A stretch of 64,000 nucleotides of DNA from Caulobacter sp. (GCA_028291055.1 JAQGIP010000051.1:1-64000); one strand, 5' to 3'; positions 7,447-14,918 are shown, counted from the first letter of the stretch. Notes: generated by a model not told the origin, from the sequence alone. Numbers and translations are program-made.

Positions 7447-9600
7447 GTGACCGACTCCAACGACAGTGATGAAGCCGCCGTGACGCCGACGCCGCTTAGC
7501 GGAGATCGACCCAAGGAGACCTTGGCCGAAGACCGCCTCGGCTTTGCCGGCTTCGCTGGCGCCCTAGCCCAGAGCATCGCCCGCATGGCGCCGCGCGACG
7601 GCATGGTCCTCGCCGTTCACGGCCCCTGGGGGAGCGGCAAGACCAGCGCGGTAAACATGGCGCTGGACGCCTTGGCGAACATGGAGCCGCCGGAAGCGCG
7701 CCCTATCGTCGCCCGTTTCAATCCGTGGTGGTTCTCTGAACAGGAAAATCTGACGCGCGCCTTCTTTTCGGAGGTTTCAGCGGCGCTGGGCCCGAAGGTC
7801 TCGTCCAGGGTGATCGAAGGCCTGAAGAACGTCGCGCGCCGCGCCGCCGGCGCGAAGGGTCTGATCGGCGCCGGTATTGGCCTCATTCCAGGCGTCGGCG
7901 CCTTCAAAGATCTGGCGGAGAGTGGCCTGGAAGCCCTCGGCGCCGCGGCGAGCGACGAGCGCAGCTTGGACGCCTCGCGGCATGAGCTGGAGCAGGCGCT
8001 TCGGGACGAGGACAAGCGAATTCTCATCGTCATCGACGATGTTGATCGCCTTCCCGCTGACGAAGCGCGCCAGATCTTCAGGCTGGTCAAGTCCGTCGCC
8101 GACCTGCCCAATGTGATCTATCTGCTGGTCTTCGATCGGGAGATCGCCCGCCGCGCCCTGAACGAGGCGGCCGACCCGAATGGACCAGAATGGCTTGAGA
8201 AGATTGTCCAGGCCTCCTTTGACCTTCCGCCAGCCCATCGGATCGATCTGCAGCGCCTGTTCCTGGGAAAGCTGGAAGAAATTATCGGACCTAGCCCGCC
8301 GATCCAGCCCGGCCGCTGGCCCGATGTGTTTCACCGCGCCGTCGCGCCGTGGCTACGAACGCCGCGCGACACTACGCGGCTTGCGAACGCCATCGCCGTG
8401 GCCTGGCCCGTGGTCGCCGACAAGGTCGATCTGGCGGATTTCATTGCGATCGAGACCCTGAGGCTCATGGAGCCAGAGGTGTATGATCTGGTCCGCCACA
8501 ATGCCTCGGCGCTGACCGGCCTCGGCGAGGTTCGAGAAGATCAGAAAGCGTTTGCCGAGCGGCTTCTGGCGGCGGCTGGCGAGGCTCGTCGGGGAGATGT
8601 GCGAAGCAGCTTGGAGCTGCTGTTCCCGCGCTTGGAACGCGCTTGGTCCAATCGGTCCTACGACGGCGGCTTTATGGCCGGATGGGACAAGGTCCGCCGG
8701 ATCTGTTCACCGCGCCGGTTCCCGTCCTATTTCACGTTTAGCCTCTGCGACGATGTGCTTGCCGATATTGAACTCGAGGAGGTGGTGGCCCTTCTGGCCG
8801 ACCCCGTCGCCTTTGGTGCGCGTATTGAGGCCTATCGGGGTCATCGGCGCCGCGGGGGTGGAACCAAGGCCGATCTCGTTCTCGACGAGATCATTCATGA
8901 TCAGACGCTGATCGCGCCGGAACGCCGGACACAGGCGGCTCGCACCCTGATCCAGGCGGGCGATCACTTTCTGCAAGAGACGGAAGCGCGTGGCTTCGCG
9001 ATGGTGCCAGGCCTTTGGCGGATCTGGTGGGGGGTGGAGGCTGCGCTGATAGCGATCAAGCCCGCCGAACGCGTCAAGGTCATGTGCGAAGCCATGGCGA
9101 CATCGCCATCGCTACAAACCCTGGCCCACATCGTCTCCAGCCTTCGAACCGAACACGGTCGCCACGGCGAAGACCACGCGAAGCCGGTCGCCAATCGCCT
9201 CGTCGGCGGCAACGGCCTCACGAAGGTTGAGACGGCCTTCGCGGCGCGGATGATGCGCGAGGCCGCCGACGGTACGCTGCTGTCCAGGCCGGGCCTGCGG
9301 TCGATCCTGTTTTCCTGGGCCGGCACCGCCGACGAGACCGTCGTACGCGACTGGACCGCTATGATGATGGACACCGACGCTGGAGCCGTACGACTGGCGC
9401 AGGTCGTCACCAGCATGGCGATCGGCGGGGCCCTGGGAAGCTACACCCAGATCGAGATTCCTCGTGTCGATCGGAAGGCGCTCGCGGAGATTGTGGACGT
9501 GGACGCGCTCGTCAGTCGACTTGACGCTAGCCGTGGCCGCGACCCGGCGAACGATGCCGTCATCGATCTATTCTTCAAGGGGTTGGGCGCGCGAGATTGA
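7447..9600 (+). CDS. KAP-family P-loop NTPase, candidate CBASS effector
   Basis: A 717-aa protein with KAP NTPase features: Walker A GPWGSGKTS (59-67), the KAP motif VARFNPWWFSEQENL (about 88-102), Walker B RILIVIDDVDRLP (191-203), then IFRLVKSVADLPNVIYLLVFD. Between Walker A and B is a Gly/Ala-rich hydrophobic insertion (about 135-165, GLIGAGIGLIPGVGAF). KAP proteins often carry membrane segments there. The C-terminal 450 residues are helical with no recognised domain. KAP NTPases include PifA, the F-plasmid phage-exclusion protein, so a defence role is reasonable. The gene follows the CD-NTase stop at once. Start is uncertain: GTG 7447 (GGTG about 10 nt upstream) is chosen over GTG 7435, which abuts the stop. 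None of the usual CBASS effectors is present in this operon, so this gene may act as one. That is inference. Confidence 0.85.
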   Translation: MTDSNDSDEAAVTPTPLSGDRPKETLAEDRLGFAGFAGALAQSIARMAPRDGMVLAVHGPWGSGKTSAVNMALDALANMEPPEARPIVARFNPWWFSEQENLTRAFFSEVSAALGPKVSSRVIEGLKNVARRAAGAKGLIGAGIGLIPGVGAFKDLAESGLEALGAAASDERSLDASRHELEQALRDEDKRILIVIDDVDRLPADEARQIFRLVKSVADLPNVIYLLVFDREIARRALNEAADPNGPEWLEKIVQASFDLPPAHRIDLQRLFLGKLEEIIGPSPPIQPGRWPDVFHRAVAPWLRTPRDTTRLANAIAVAWPVVADKVDLADFIAIETLRLMEPEVYDLVRHNASALTGLGEVREDQKAFAERLLAAAGEARRGDVRSSLELLFPRLERAWSNRSYDGGFMAGWDKVRRICSPRRFPSYFTFSLCDDVLADIELEEVVALLADPVAFGARIEAYRGHRRRGGGTKADLVLDEIIHDQTLIAPERRTQAARTLIQAGDHFLQETEARGFAMVPGLWRIWWGVEAALIAIKPAERVKVMCEAMATSPSLQTLAHIVSSLRTEHGRHGEDHAKPVANRLVGGNGLTKVETAFAARMMREAADGTLLSRPGLRSILFSWAGTADETVVRDWTAMMMDTDAGAVRLAQVVTSMAIGGALGSYTQIEIPRVDRKALAEIVDVDALVSRLDASRGRDPANDAVIDLFFKGLGARD

Positions 9601-9603
9601 CCG

Positions 9604-10557
9604 TCAGACGGCGACGCCGGCCTGCCTGAGCATTTGTTCGGCGCCCACCTTCATTCGCGCCTCCATGCTGTTACGGCTCAGCCGGTAGAGGAAGGGAAAC
9701 AGGAGCGGGCTCGCGACACGGCGCGTGTAGATCGAATTCTGGAATTCGCGAGCCCGATCCAGGCATTCGTCCTCGCCGCAGGCGCCAGCCTTAACACGTT
9801 CCCACAGCGCCTCAGCTTCGCTCTTCACCGTCTCCTGGGCGTCGGCCGTATCCTTCTGGCGGAAGTATTCGCGGATAGACCAGATCAGCACCGGAGAGGC
9901 CGGCGCCAGCACGGCCGCCACAAAGTCGATCAGCGTCATCTGGAGCGCGAGGCCGGCGATGAAGAGGAGCGCGGTCAGCGTGGAGGCAATCGCGAGCACC
10001 GCGAAGCCGTAGCGACGGCGGAGGCGGCTGTCGTACCAGAGGTTTGTGCGCTGGCAGATAATCCGGGCGAGATGCAGCGGGGCCGCGCCCACGACGGGCG
10101 GATACCAGTCAAGGATAAGCCTCCTGCGAGCCTCACCGGTCCAGGCGCTGGCCGCCTCGTCAATGAGTTCTGGGTCGAGCCGCTTGCCCGCGACAAACGC
10201 GTTCCACGGGATGGCCAGCACTTCGGTGTCGAACTGCTCGGCGACCTTCGCCGCTGTTTGCAGGCGCTTTCGCTGAAGACGATCGAGCACCGCCGCATCC
10301 AGGAAGGAGATGATCAGCGACAACGCGGCGATGTACGGCCGCCAAGCGGGGGACATGAGGCCCAAAACGGCTCCAGCGACAGGAATCGCCAGGGTGATGA
10401 CCAGCTGGAGATGCTGCACGCGGGTCGCCGCCGCATAGGTGGCTTGGCGGGCGCGCATCAGCTTCAACCCAGCCTCAGAGTTCTGCAGCGTGGGAATGTC
10501 GTTCATCGCGGCCGCGCTCGCTCCAGGACCGACCCCCAGGTCGTTCTCATTCGACAT
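9604..10557 (-). CDS. S-4TM family pore-forming effector
   Basis: A 317-aa membrane protein of the S-4TM family, predicted pore-forming effectors of nucleotide-signalling defence systems. Predicted TM helices lie at about 50-68, 73-90, 185-205 and 209-227. The conserved soluble block DWYPPVVGAAPLHLARIICQ followed by RTNLWYDSRLRRRY (150-183) is diagnostic of the family. The likely role is membrane depolarisation when a cyclic nucleotide from the adjacent CD-NTase binds. The ATG at 10557 overlaps the end of the CD-NTase gene by 11 bp. An internal ATG at 10506 (MNDIPTLQN) may be the true start because the first 17 residues are poorly structured. It is the last gene of the minus-strand operon, and its stop is 3 bp from the stop of the convergent KAP gene with no terminator between them. 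Confidence 0.88.
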   Translation of the reverse strand: MSNENDLGVGPGASAAAMNDIPTLQNSEAGLKLMRARQATYAAATRVQHLQLVITLAIPVAGAVLGLMSPAWRPYIAALSLIISFLDAAVLDRLQRKRLQTAAKVAEQFDTEVLAIPWNAFVAGKRLDPELIDEAASAWTGEARRRLILDWYPPVVGAAPLHLARIICQRTNLWYDSRLRRRYGFAVLAIASTLTALLFIAGLALQMTLIDFVAAVLAPASPVLIWSIREYFRQKDTADAQETVKSEAEALWERVKAGACGEDECLDRAREFQNSIYTRRVASPLLFPFLYRLSRNSMEARMKVGAEQMLRQAGVAV

Positions 10558-11470
10558 AGAGGGCGATCTCCGAACCGAAAATGGCCTGCCACTCCAGTCC
10601 CGCGAGCACATTCTCGTTGTCGCGCTCCTGGTCGCAGGCGCGGACCGAGACCGCGTGGGCCGACCGAGCCTTTGAAGCCCAGGCGTCGCCCAGGCCAACC
10701 CATTGGCCTGTTCCCGGCATGATGATGCCGCCGTTCGCACGCGACACCAGATGGGCGAGGAAGTCCCGAATGAGCCAGTCATACCAGAAGAAGCTGCGGG
10801 TGTAGGGCCAGGTTTGAAGGAACTCGATCGCCAACCGCTCGAGGACGAAGGATTTCAGGGGGACCGCGCAACACCGCTGCCACTGTTTCATCATGCGGAC
10901 CAGGTGGCGGGTCACCCCGCCGTTTGCCTGATCCGAATGTTCCAGCTCAGCGATCTCGGCGCGGGGATCGGTGAGGCGGTAGGAGCCGCCGAGGTTCGTA
11001 TCGCAGATCCAGAACTGCCCATCCGCGAACTCGAAGGCTGGGACCACCTCCACAGGCATGGTCGCGAACCGCACCACCACAACCTGGCCATCCCCGCCAA
11101 TGTCGCTTTCGGTGTATTCCGCGGCCAGGACAGTTTTCACCTCCTGCAACAGCTGCGACTGCTTGTTGCCCGAGCGGGCTTCGAAGCGGTGATAGACGTC
11201 CCAGGGCAAGGCGAACAACACGTCGACATCGCGCGGCGGCCGCACCCTCAAGTGCTTGCCCCAGGCGCCCGTGAGCATGGAATTGGCCGTTTCCGAATCG
11301 AGACCGTAGTAGTGCCGATTCAGGACGCGCCGGACGCCGGCCTGCTTGGTCGTTCCGTCGCGGTCCTGGATGTCGGTCACCGCCAGGTTCGCAATAAAGC
11401 CCTCCATGCGGCGGGTCAGATACCACCAGCCGTGAGAGGGTTGGTTCGAACCGGATTGGGAGTCTGTCAC
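10547..11470 (-). CDS. Second CD-NTase (SMODS nucleotidyltransferase)
   Basis: A 307-aa cGAS/DncV-like nucleotidyltransferase distinct from the HORMA-linked one. The signature is TGAWGKHLRVRPPRDVDVLF, with Gly68-Ala69-Trp70 (Ala in place of the usual Ser) and metal residues Asp81 and Asp83, and the third acidic residue appears to be Glu141 in PVEVVPAFEF. Family blocks VRRVLNRHYYG, GNKQSQLLQEVKTVL and GDGQVVVVRF are present. It should synthesise a cyclic nucleotide or oligonucleotide second messenger for one or both neighbouring membrane proteins. GTG at 11470 overlaps the TGA of the upstream four-TM gene (GTGA), and its 3' end overlaps the S-4TM gene, giving a TM-CD-NTase-TM sandwich. No HORMA/TRIP13, E1/E2 or JAB genes are in this operon, so by layout it is a minimal (type I-like) CBASS. 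Confidence 0.87.
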   Translation of the reverse strand: MTDSQSGSNQPSHGWWYLTRRMEGFIANLAVTDIQDRDGTTKQAGVRRVLNRHYYGLDSETANSMLTGAWGKHLRVRPPRDVDVLFALPWDVYHRFEARSGNKQSQLLQEVKTVLAAEYTESDIGGDGQVVVVRFATMPVEVVPAFEFADGQFWICDTNLGGSYRLTDPRAEIAELEHSDQANGGVTRHLVRMMKQWQRCCAVPLKSFVLERLAIEFLQTWPYTRSFFWYDWLIRDFLAHLVSRANGGIIMPGTGQWVGLGDAWASKARSAHAVSVRACDQERDNENVLAGLEWQAIFGSEIALYVE

Positions 11471-12405
11471 GCCGCGTCGCCGGAGCTGCCCGCGTGCGCC
11501 GTAGATGCGCCGATACCCATCGCCAGTTTGTACTCGGCCCACGCGCGACCCAATTCCGTCCGCCGGCGCTTGTAGATGCCAGGGAGCGGGAGCGGTGTGC
11601 CTTCGACGGCCGCGTTGTAGTCGGCCATCGCCTGCAGGACATCGCCCAATGGATGGCGTCGGCCCCGCGCTGCCGATAATCTCAGCCGGATCGCGTCCAT
11701 GGAGGCCGCGGACCGAAGATGGGCAAAGGCCGCGCCCAGCACGTCCGAGGACAGTAGGAAGACGCCAAACGCCAAAAGGACACGGGCGGCAATCACACGC
11801 GCGTTCCCGTCGAGCTGTGGGGCGAAGGCGAGCCAAGCCACGACCACGCCCACCAGCCCGAAGAACAAGACAAGCAGCATGGACTCGCCGCTCCGGCGCT
11901 GAAGGTCAGCGGTAAAGAACGCCGACTCGTCGACCATCTCCGAGACGCGGATCGTTCCCGCCGGGGCGGTCGTGGCGAAATAGTCCTCGACGGACATCGG
12001 CGCGAGCTGAGAGACGGGCGCTGTGAACCCGGCCTGAATCACGCTCAGCTCGGCGACATCCTCATCCCAGCCCCGGATCACCAGCAGGAGGCGCCGGGCC
12101 TGATCACCGGAGGCGCGGTGGCGCCTATAGTAGAAGTCGCACACGAGCCATACGGCCAGGACGACCACGCCGATCCCGGCAAGGGCGAGCAGGTGCTCAC
12201 CGTTGTTCGAGAACACGGATGTCGCTGCTAGCAGGGCCACAGCGAACTGGAGCACAAGACTCCACCCTCTGAGCATCTCCGCCCGGCCGAGCTCGGCCCG
12301 TTGATGGGTCAGTAGGCGGTTGATGACGGCCAGATCAGCTATGAGACACCTCCAGAACCTTGGCGACGAAGATGCTCTTTCCCGCCGTGTAGGCGTCCAG
12401 ATCAC
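11467..12405 (-). CDS. Four-TM membrane protein, candidate second effector
   Basis: No exact family is recognised, but the layout mirrors S-4TM: two helices (about 47-65 and 71-93 counted from 12405), a soluble middle, two more helices (about 175-195 and 203-227), and a C-terminal helix GIYKRRRTELGRAWAEYK. It could be a divergent S-4TM/SLATT-like effector or a subunit pairing with the S-4TM protein. The start is a problem. The only canonical codon before residue 44 is GTG 12405, which has no ribosome site and lies 71 bp inside grpB. A strong GGAGGTG sits upstream of ATA at 12342, 5 codons before LAVINRLL. The in-frame ATG at 12276 would lose an N-terminal helix. Its TGA overlaps the CD-NTase GTG, so the two are coupled. 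Confidence 0.7.
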   Translation of the reverse strand: MIWTPTRRERASSSPRFWRCLIADLAVINRLLTHQRAELGRAEMLRGWSLVLQFAVALLAATSVFSNNGEHLLALAGIGVVVLAVWLVCDFYYRRHRASGDQARRLLLVIRGWDEDVAELSVIQAGFTAPVSQLAPMSVEDYFATTAPAGTIRVSEMVDESAFFTADLQRRSGESMLLVLFFGLVGVVVAWLAFAPQLDGNARVIAARVLLAFGVFLLSSDVLGAAFAHLRSAASMDAIRLRLSAARGRRHPLGDVLQAMADYNAAVEGTPLPLPGIYKRRRTELGRAWAEYKLAMGIGASTAHAGSSGDAA

Positions 12406-12844
12406 CTTCCGACGCCGCCGCGAGGCGCCGTTTCAGATTCTCATAGGTTTGGGCCAGCCCCGGATCGGCCCGAAGCTTGTCACGAAATCGGAGCAAATCT
12501 AGCCACTGGTAGCTATCGACCAGTGTCAGATGCAGGTTGATGGGCGGTTCGCCCTCGCCCGCGGGGCGCCGCAGAAAGGCACTCCTATCCGGCGGTGACA
12601 ACGACGCGCCAGATACGAAGCCCAGCGCTTCAAGGCCCCGCACAGCGTTTGGGAGGTCCCGCTGATCGCCGACCCCGACCAGAATGTCGAGGATCGCCTT
12701 GGCGCCCAGGCCAGGCACCGCAGTGCTCCCGACGTGCTCAAAGCGAACACCAGGGCCCAAGGCGGAACGCAGCCAGAGAGCGGCCCGCTCGAACGCCGGA
12801 CGCCAGGAGTCGTCCGAGTTGCGAATCTCGATAGGGTCCGACAT
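12335..12844 (-). CDS. GrpB-family (UPF0157) nucleotidyltransferase-fold protein
   Basis: A 169-aa protein with the GrpB signature: FEHVGSTAVPGLGAKAILDI, in which GST starts the nucleotidyltransferase-fold P-loop-like turn and the downstream Asp of LDILVGV is a candidate metal ligand, then LEALGFV, RSAFLRRPAGEGEPPINLHL and LLRFRDKLRADP. GrpB proteins are small NTase-superfamily members of largely unknown function, and some are fused to CoaE kinases. It lies 5 bp downstream of the AbiEii-type gene. A GGAGGTG near its 3' end would serve the next gene. Its position inside a defence operon with two other nucleotidyltransferases suggests a role in the same response, such as modifying a nucleotide, an RNA or a partner. 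It could also be a passenger gene. Confidence 0.87.
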   Translation of the reverse strand: MSDPIEIRNSDDSWRPAFERAALWLRSALGPGVRFEHVGSTAVPGLGAKAILDILVGVGDQRDLPNAVRGLEALGFVSGASLSPPDRSAFLRRPAGEGEPPINLHLTLVDSYQWLDLLRFRDKLRADPGLAQTYENLKRRLAAASEGDLDAYTAGKSIFVAKVLEVSHS

Positions 12845-12849
12845 CGGGG

Positions 12850-13707
12850 TCAGGCCCGCAGCCCCAACGCCTTCAACCAGGCGTCAACCTGGCCGAAGGC
12901 GTCCTGCTGCCATTGGTCGGCGGTGCGTTCGCCGAGCAGATGGCTCTCCTCGACGAACCTGCGCACGCATGTTGGGCCATAGCCCTCGACGGTGTCGAAT
13001 TTCTCGGCGATCCGGCCGAAGCCCGTCGCGCCGTCCTTAACGTCCAGGAGGGGCTTGCAGACCTCGGCCAGCGCCGTCGGGCCGCCGGGGTAGTTTCGGA
13101 CGCAGTAGTAGATATCGTAGGCGTCCTTCTGCTTATGCCGGCCGTGAATCGCGAACCCCTTCATCGCCAGCAGCGCCGGGATGGAGGCGACGGCGATCTC
13201 CACCTTGTTGGTGCCGCCATCGGGCATCGGGCCATCGATCGCCACCAGCTGATAGAACTTCAACGCCAGGTCCGCGCCATCGGCCCGCTGGACGGCAAAA
13301 TCCGCAACCAGCGGCGGCGTGTTCTTCACGACCTCCGCGTCCCTCGGCATCAGGAAATCGACCAGCACGTCGATCGCCGGCGCCCCGTCCTCTCCAGCCG
13401 GCACGCGTCGCACGAGCTGGAAGCGGCGGCGGTCCTTGCGCTGCTCGTAACCTGCGCCCATCAGCGCATCGACCAGCAGAGCATACTCGCCATCGCCCAG
13501 GGCCTCGGCATGCAGGCTGAGATCGATGTCGAAGGTGCCGACATGCGGCATCTCTGGATTGTCCAGCAGCAGCCAGGGCACGGCGCCGCCAATGACGGCG
13601 AACTTGCCCTGGTAACTGCCGAGGATTTGGCCGATCTCCACCAGAACCTTTTTCACGGCCGCGGTCGTGCGGTCGTCGTAGTCGGCAGCCACCTGGGGTT
13701 CGGTCAT
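12850..13707 (-). CDS. abiEii: AbiEii/MenT-like nucleotidyltransferase toxin
   Basis: A 285-aa member of the nucleotidyl transferase AbiEii toxin superfamily. The motif FAVIGGAVPWLLLDNPEMP with Gly40-Gly41 and TFDIDLSL with Asp60 and Asp62 is the NTase active site, and later blocks are DVLVDFLMPRD, LKFYQLVAIDG, KGFAIHGRHKQKDAYDIYYC. In type IV AbiE systems the toxin is a nucleotidyltransferase that blocks growth, probably by modifying RNA such as tRNA, and AbiEi counteracts it. The ATG at 13707 overlaps the stop of AbiEi (ATGA) and has GGAG 8 nt upstream. A GTG at 13716 is the alternative. The HGRHKQKDAYDIYY block is typical of the DUF1814-like branch. The order antitoxin-toxin is standard for AbiE. 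Confidence 0.85.
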   Translation of the reverse strand: MTEPQVAADYDDRTTAAVKKVLVEIGQILGSYQGKFAVIGGAVPWLLLDNPEMPHVGTFDIDLSLHAEALGDGEYALLVDALMGAGYEQRKDRRRFQLVRRVPAGEDGAPAIDVLVDFLMPRDAEVVKNTPPLVADFAVQRADGADLALKFYQLVAIDGPMPDGGTNKVEIAVASIPALLAMKGFAIHGRHKQKDAYDIYYCVRNYPGGPTALAEVCKPLLDVKDGATGFGRIAEKFDTVEGYGPTCVRRFVEESHLLGERTADQWQQDAFGQVDAWLKALGLRA

Positions 13708-14804
13708 CGCGGCCACTCCAGCCCGGCCCCACGCAGATGATCGGCCGCTTCACGGCCCCGCTCACCCGCAGCCGCCAGGTCGAGATAGGTCTGGAGCGGA
13801 CTCGTGGTGCGCACGCCGGGCGCCGGTTCGATGATGTCACGGAAAAGTCCGTCGTCCTTCATGACCGTGATCTCAAGATTCGCGCCTCGGGCGATGGGCC
13901 CAATCTCCATGACGTCCCGCAGCGCCGCGTAACCGGGGCGGTCCACATAAAGGTAGTCCGTTCCCGTCCGGCCGTAAGGGGCCAGCCACTGGGCCGCGGA
14001 GAAGGACGCCAGCATCACCTGGGCTCCGGGCCGTTCAGCCGCCGCCCCGATCGCCTTGTTCAGCGCCGGGCCATGCAGCGGCGTATAGGCGAAGATCCGC
14101 TCTCCAGCCGGTGGCTCATAGTGGTCCCGCCAATGGTCGATGAGCGCGTCGGGGGCCGTGAGCCGCAGGCCCCCGCGCTCGACGATCGCCCATTCGCGCG
14201 CCAGTAGCGCCTGGCGGACGTTGCTGGCGTGGCCCAGGCTGACCCCGGCAGCCTCGGCCAAATCGACCAACTTCCAGACGTGGGTCGGCTCACGCAACAG
14301 GCGGCGCAGCACCTGTGCGGACTTCGGCTTGAAGAGCGACTTGAGTTCGCGGCGCTCCGCCGGCGGCTTGCTGCCCACGTGGCGCTCGATGAAGACGTTG
14401 TCGAAGACCAGCCGGCTGTTGCCTTCCAGGTCGACGTAGCCAACCCCCGCCTGTTTGCAGAGCACCCGTGATTCCTCGGACAGGTAGGGTGCGATCAAGA
14501 CGGGCGTCGCCAGGACCGTCGGGAAGCTGCTGGTGACGTACTTCAGGTGATGGACCGCCTCCCGCACATGCCGTGGCTGCCCGCTCGATTTGACCTCGCA
14601 GACCAGCGCGTGGGGAAGATCGCCCACCGTGAAGCGCACGATGAGGTCGATCCCGCGATCGAAGGCCGTGGGCTCATGCTCGACCTTCACATCATGGACG
14701 GCCGGAACCTCCTCAAGCAATTGGCGCAGCAGTTCGGCCGACTGCAGTTCCAGTTCGTGCTCCGTCGGAGGGAAGGATTTCAACATGCGCTGAAAGTGGC
14801 ACAT
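13704..14804 (-). CDS. abiEi: AbiEi-family type IV antitoxin with nuclease-like N-terminus
   Basis: A 360-366 aa antitoxin/repressor of a type IV toxin-antitoxin pair. Residues about 40-80 (from ATG 14786) read FDRGIDLIVRFTVGDLPHAL then VCEVKSSGQPRHVREAVHHL, with Asp47, Glu64 and Lys66 spaced like a PD-(D/E)XK core. A winged-helix block follows (VLRRLLREPTHVWKLVDLAE, GVSLGHASNVRQALL), then the AbiEi C-terminal domain ending TYLDLAAAGERGREAADHLR. AbiEi proteins neutralise the toxin and repress their own promoter through inverted repeats, and matching repeats are seen just upstream (14778-14862). Start is ATG 14804 or ATG 14786, and neither has a clear ribosome site. It is the first gene of the six-gene minus-strand operon, so its repressor activity would control the CD-NTase and membrane effectors too. 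That last point is inference. Confidence 0.85.
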   Translation of the reverse strand: MCHFQRMLKSFPPTEHELELQSAELLRQLLEEVPAVHDVKVEHEPTAFDRGIDLIVRFTVGDLPHALVCEVKSSGQPRHVREAVHHLKYVTSSFPTVLATPVLIAPYLSEESRVLCKQAGVGYVDLEGNSRLVFDNVFIERHVGSKPPAERRELKSLFKPKSAQVLRRLLREPTHVWKLVDLAEAAGVSLGHASNVRQALLAREWAIVERGGLRLTAPDALIDHWRDHYEPPAGERIFAYTPLHGPALNKAIGAAAERPGAQVMLASFSAAQWLAPYGRTGTDYLYVDRPGYAALRDVMEIGPIARGANLEITVMKDDGLFRDIIEPAPGVRTTSPLQTYLDLAAAGERGREAADHLRGAGLEWPR

Positions 14805-14862
14805 CTGGTGAAATAAGGCAAATTTTCATCAAACTCCTTCTTTCAACAGCCGTTGAAAGAAG
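14778..14862. promoter_or_regulatory. Candidate AbiEi operators and promoter
   Basis: A perfect inverted repeat CTTCTTTCAAC-AGCC-GTTGAAAGAAG spans 14837-14862. A second, shorter palindrome with the same core, TTTCA-(8)-TGAAA, spans 14778-14795 across the abiEi start. Two sites sharing a TTTCAAC core near the promoter is the arrangement known for AbiEi autorepression in other AbiE systems. The region between them is AT-rich (CCTTATTTCACC on the minus strand) and could hold the -10 box. Confidence 0.6.
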
Positions 14863-14918
14863 CTCCAGAGGACCGGCCCGCCGTAAAGAAGGCTGCAAGG
14901 CCCCCGCGCGAAGCGCGT

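Noticed and set aside
14713-14838. Short minus-strand peptide with good GGAG ribosome site upstream of abiEi (MKICLISPDVPL...)
   Set aside because: Only 38 codons, overlaps abiEi out of frame, and no conservation could be judged. It might be a leader but evidence is too thin.
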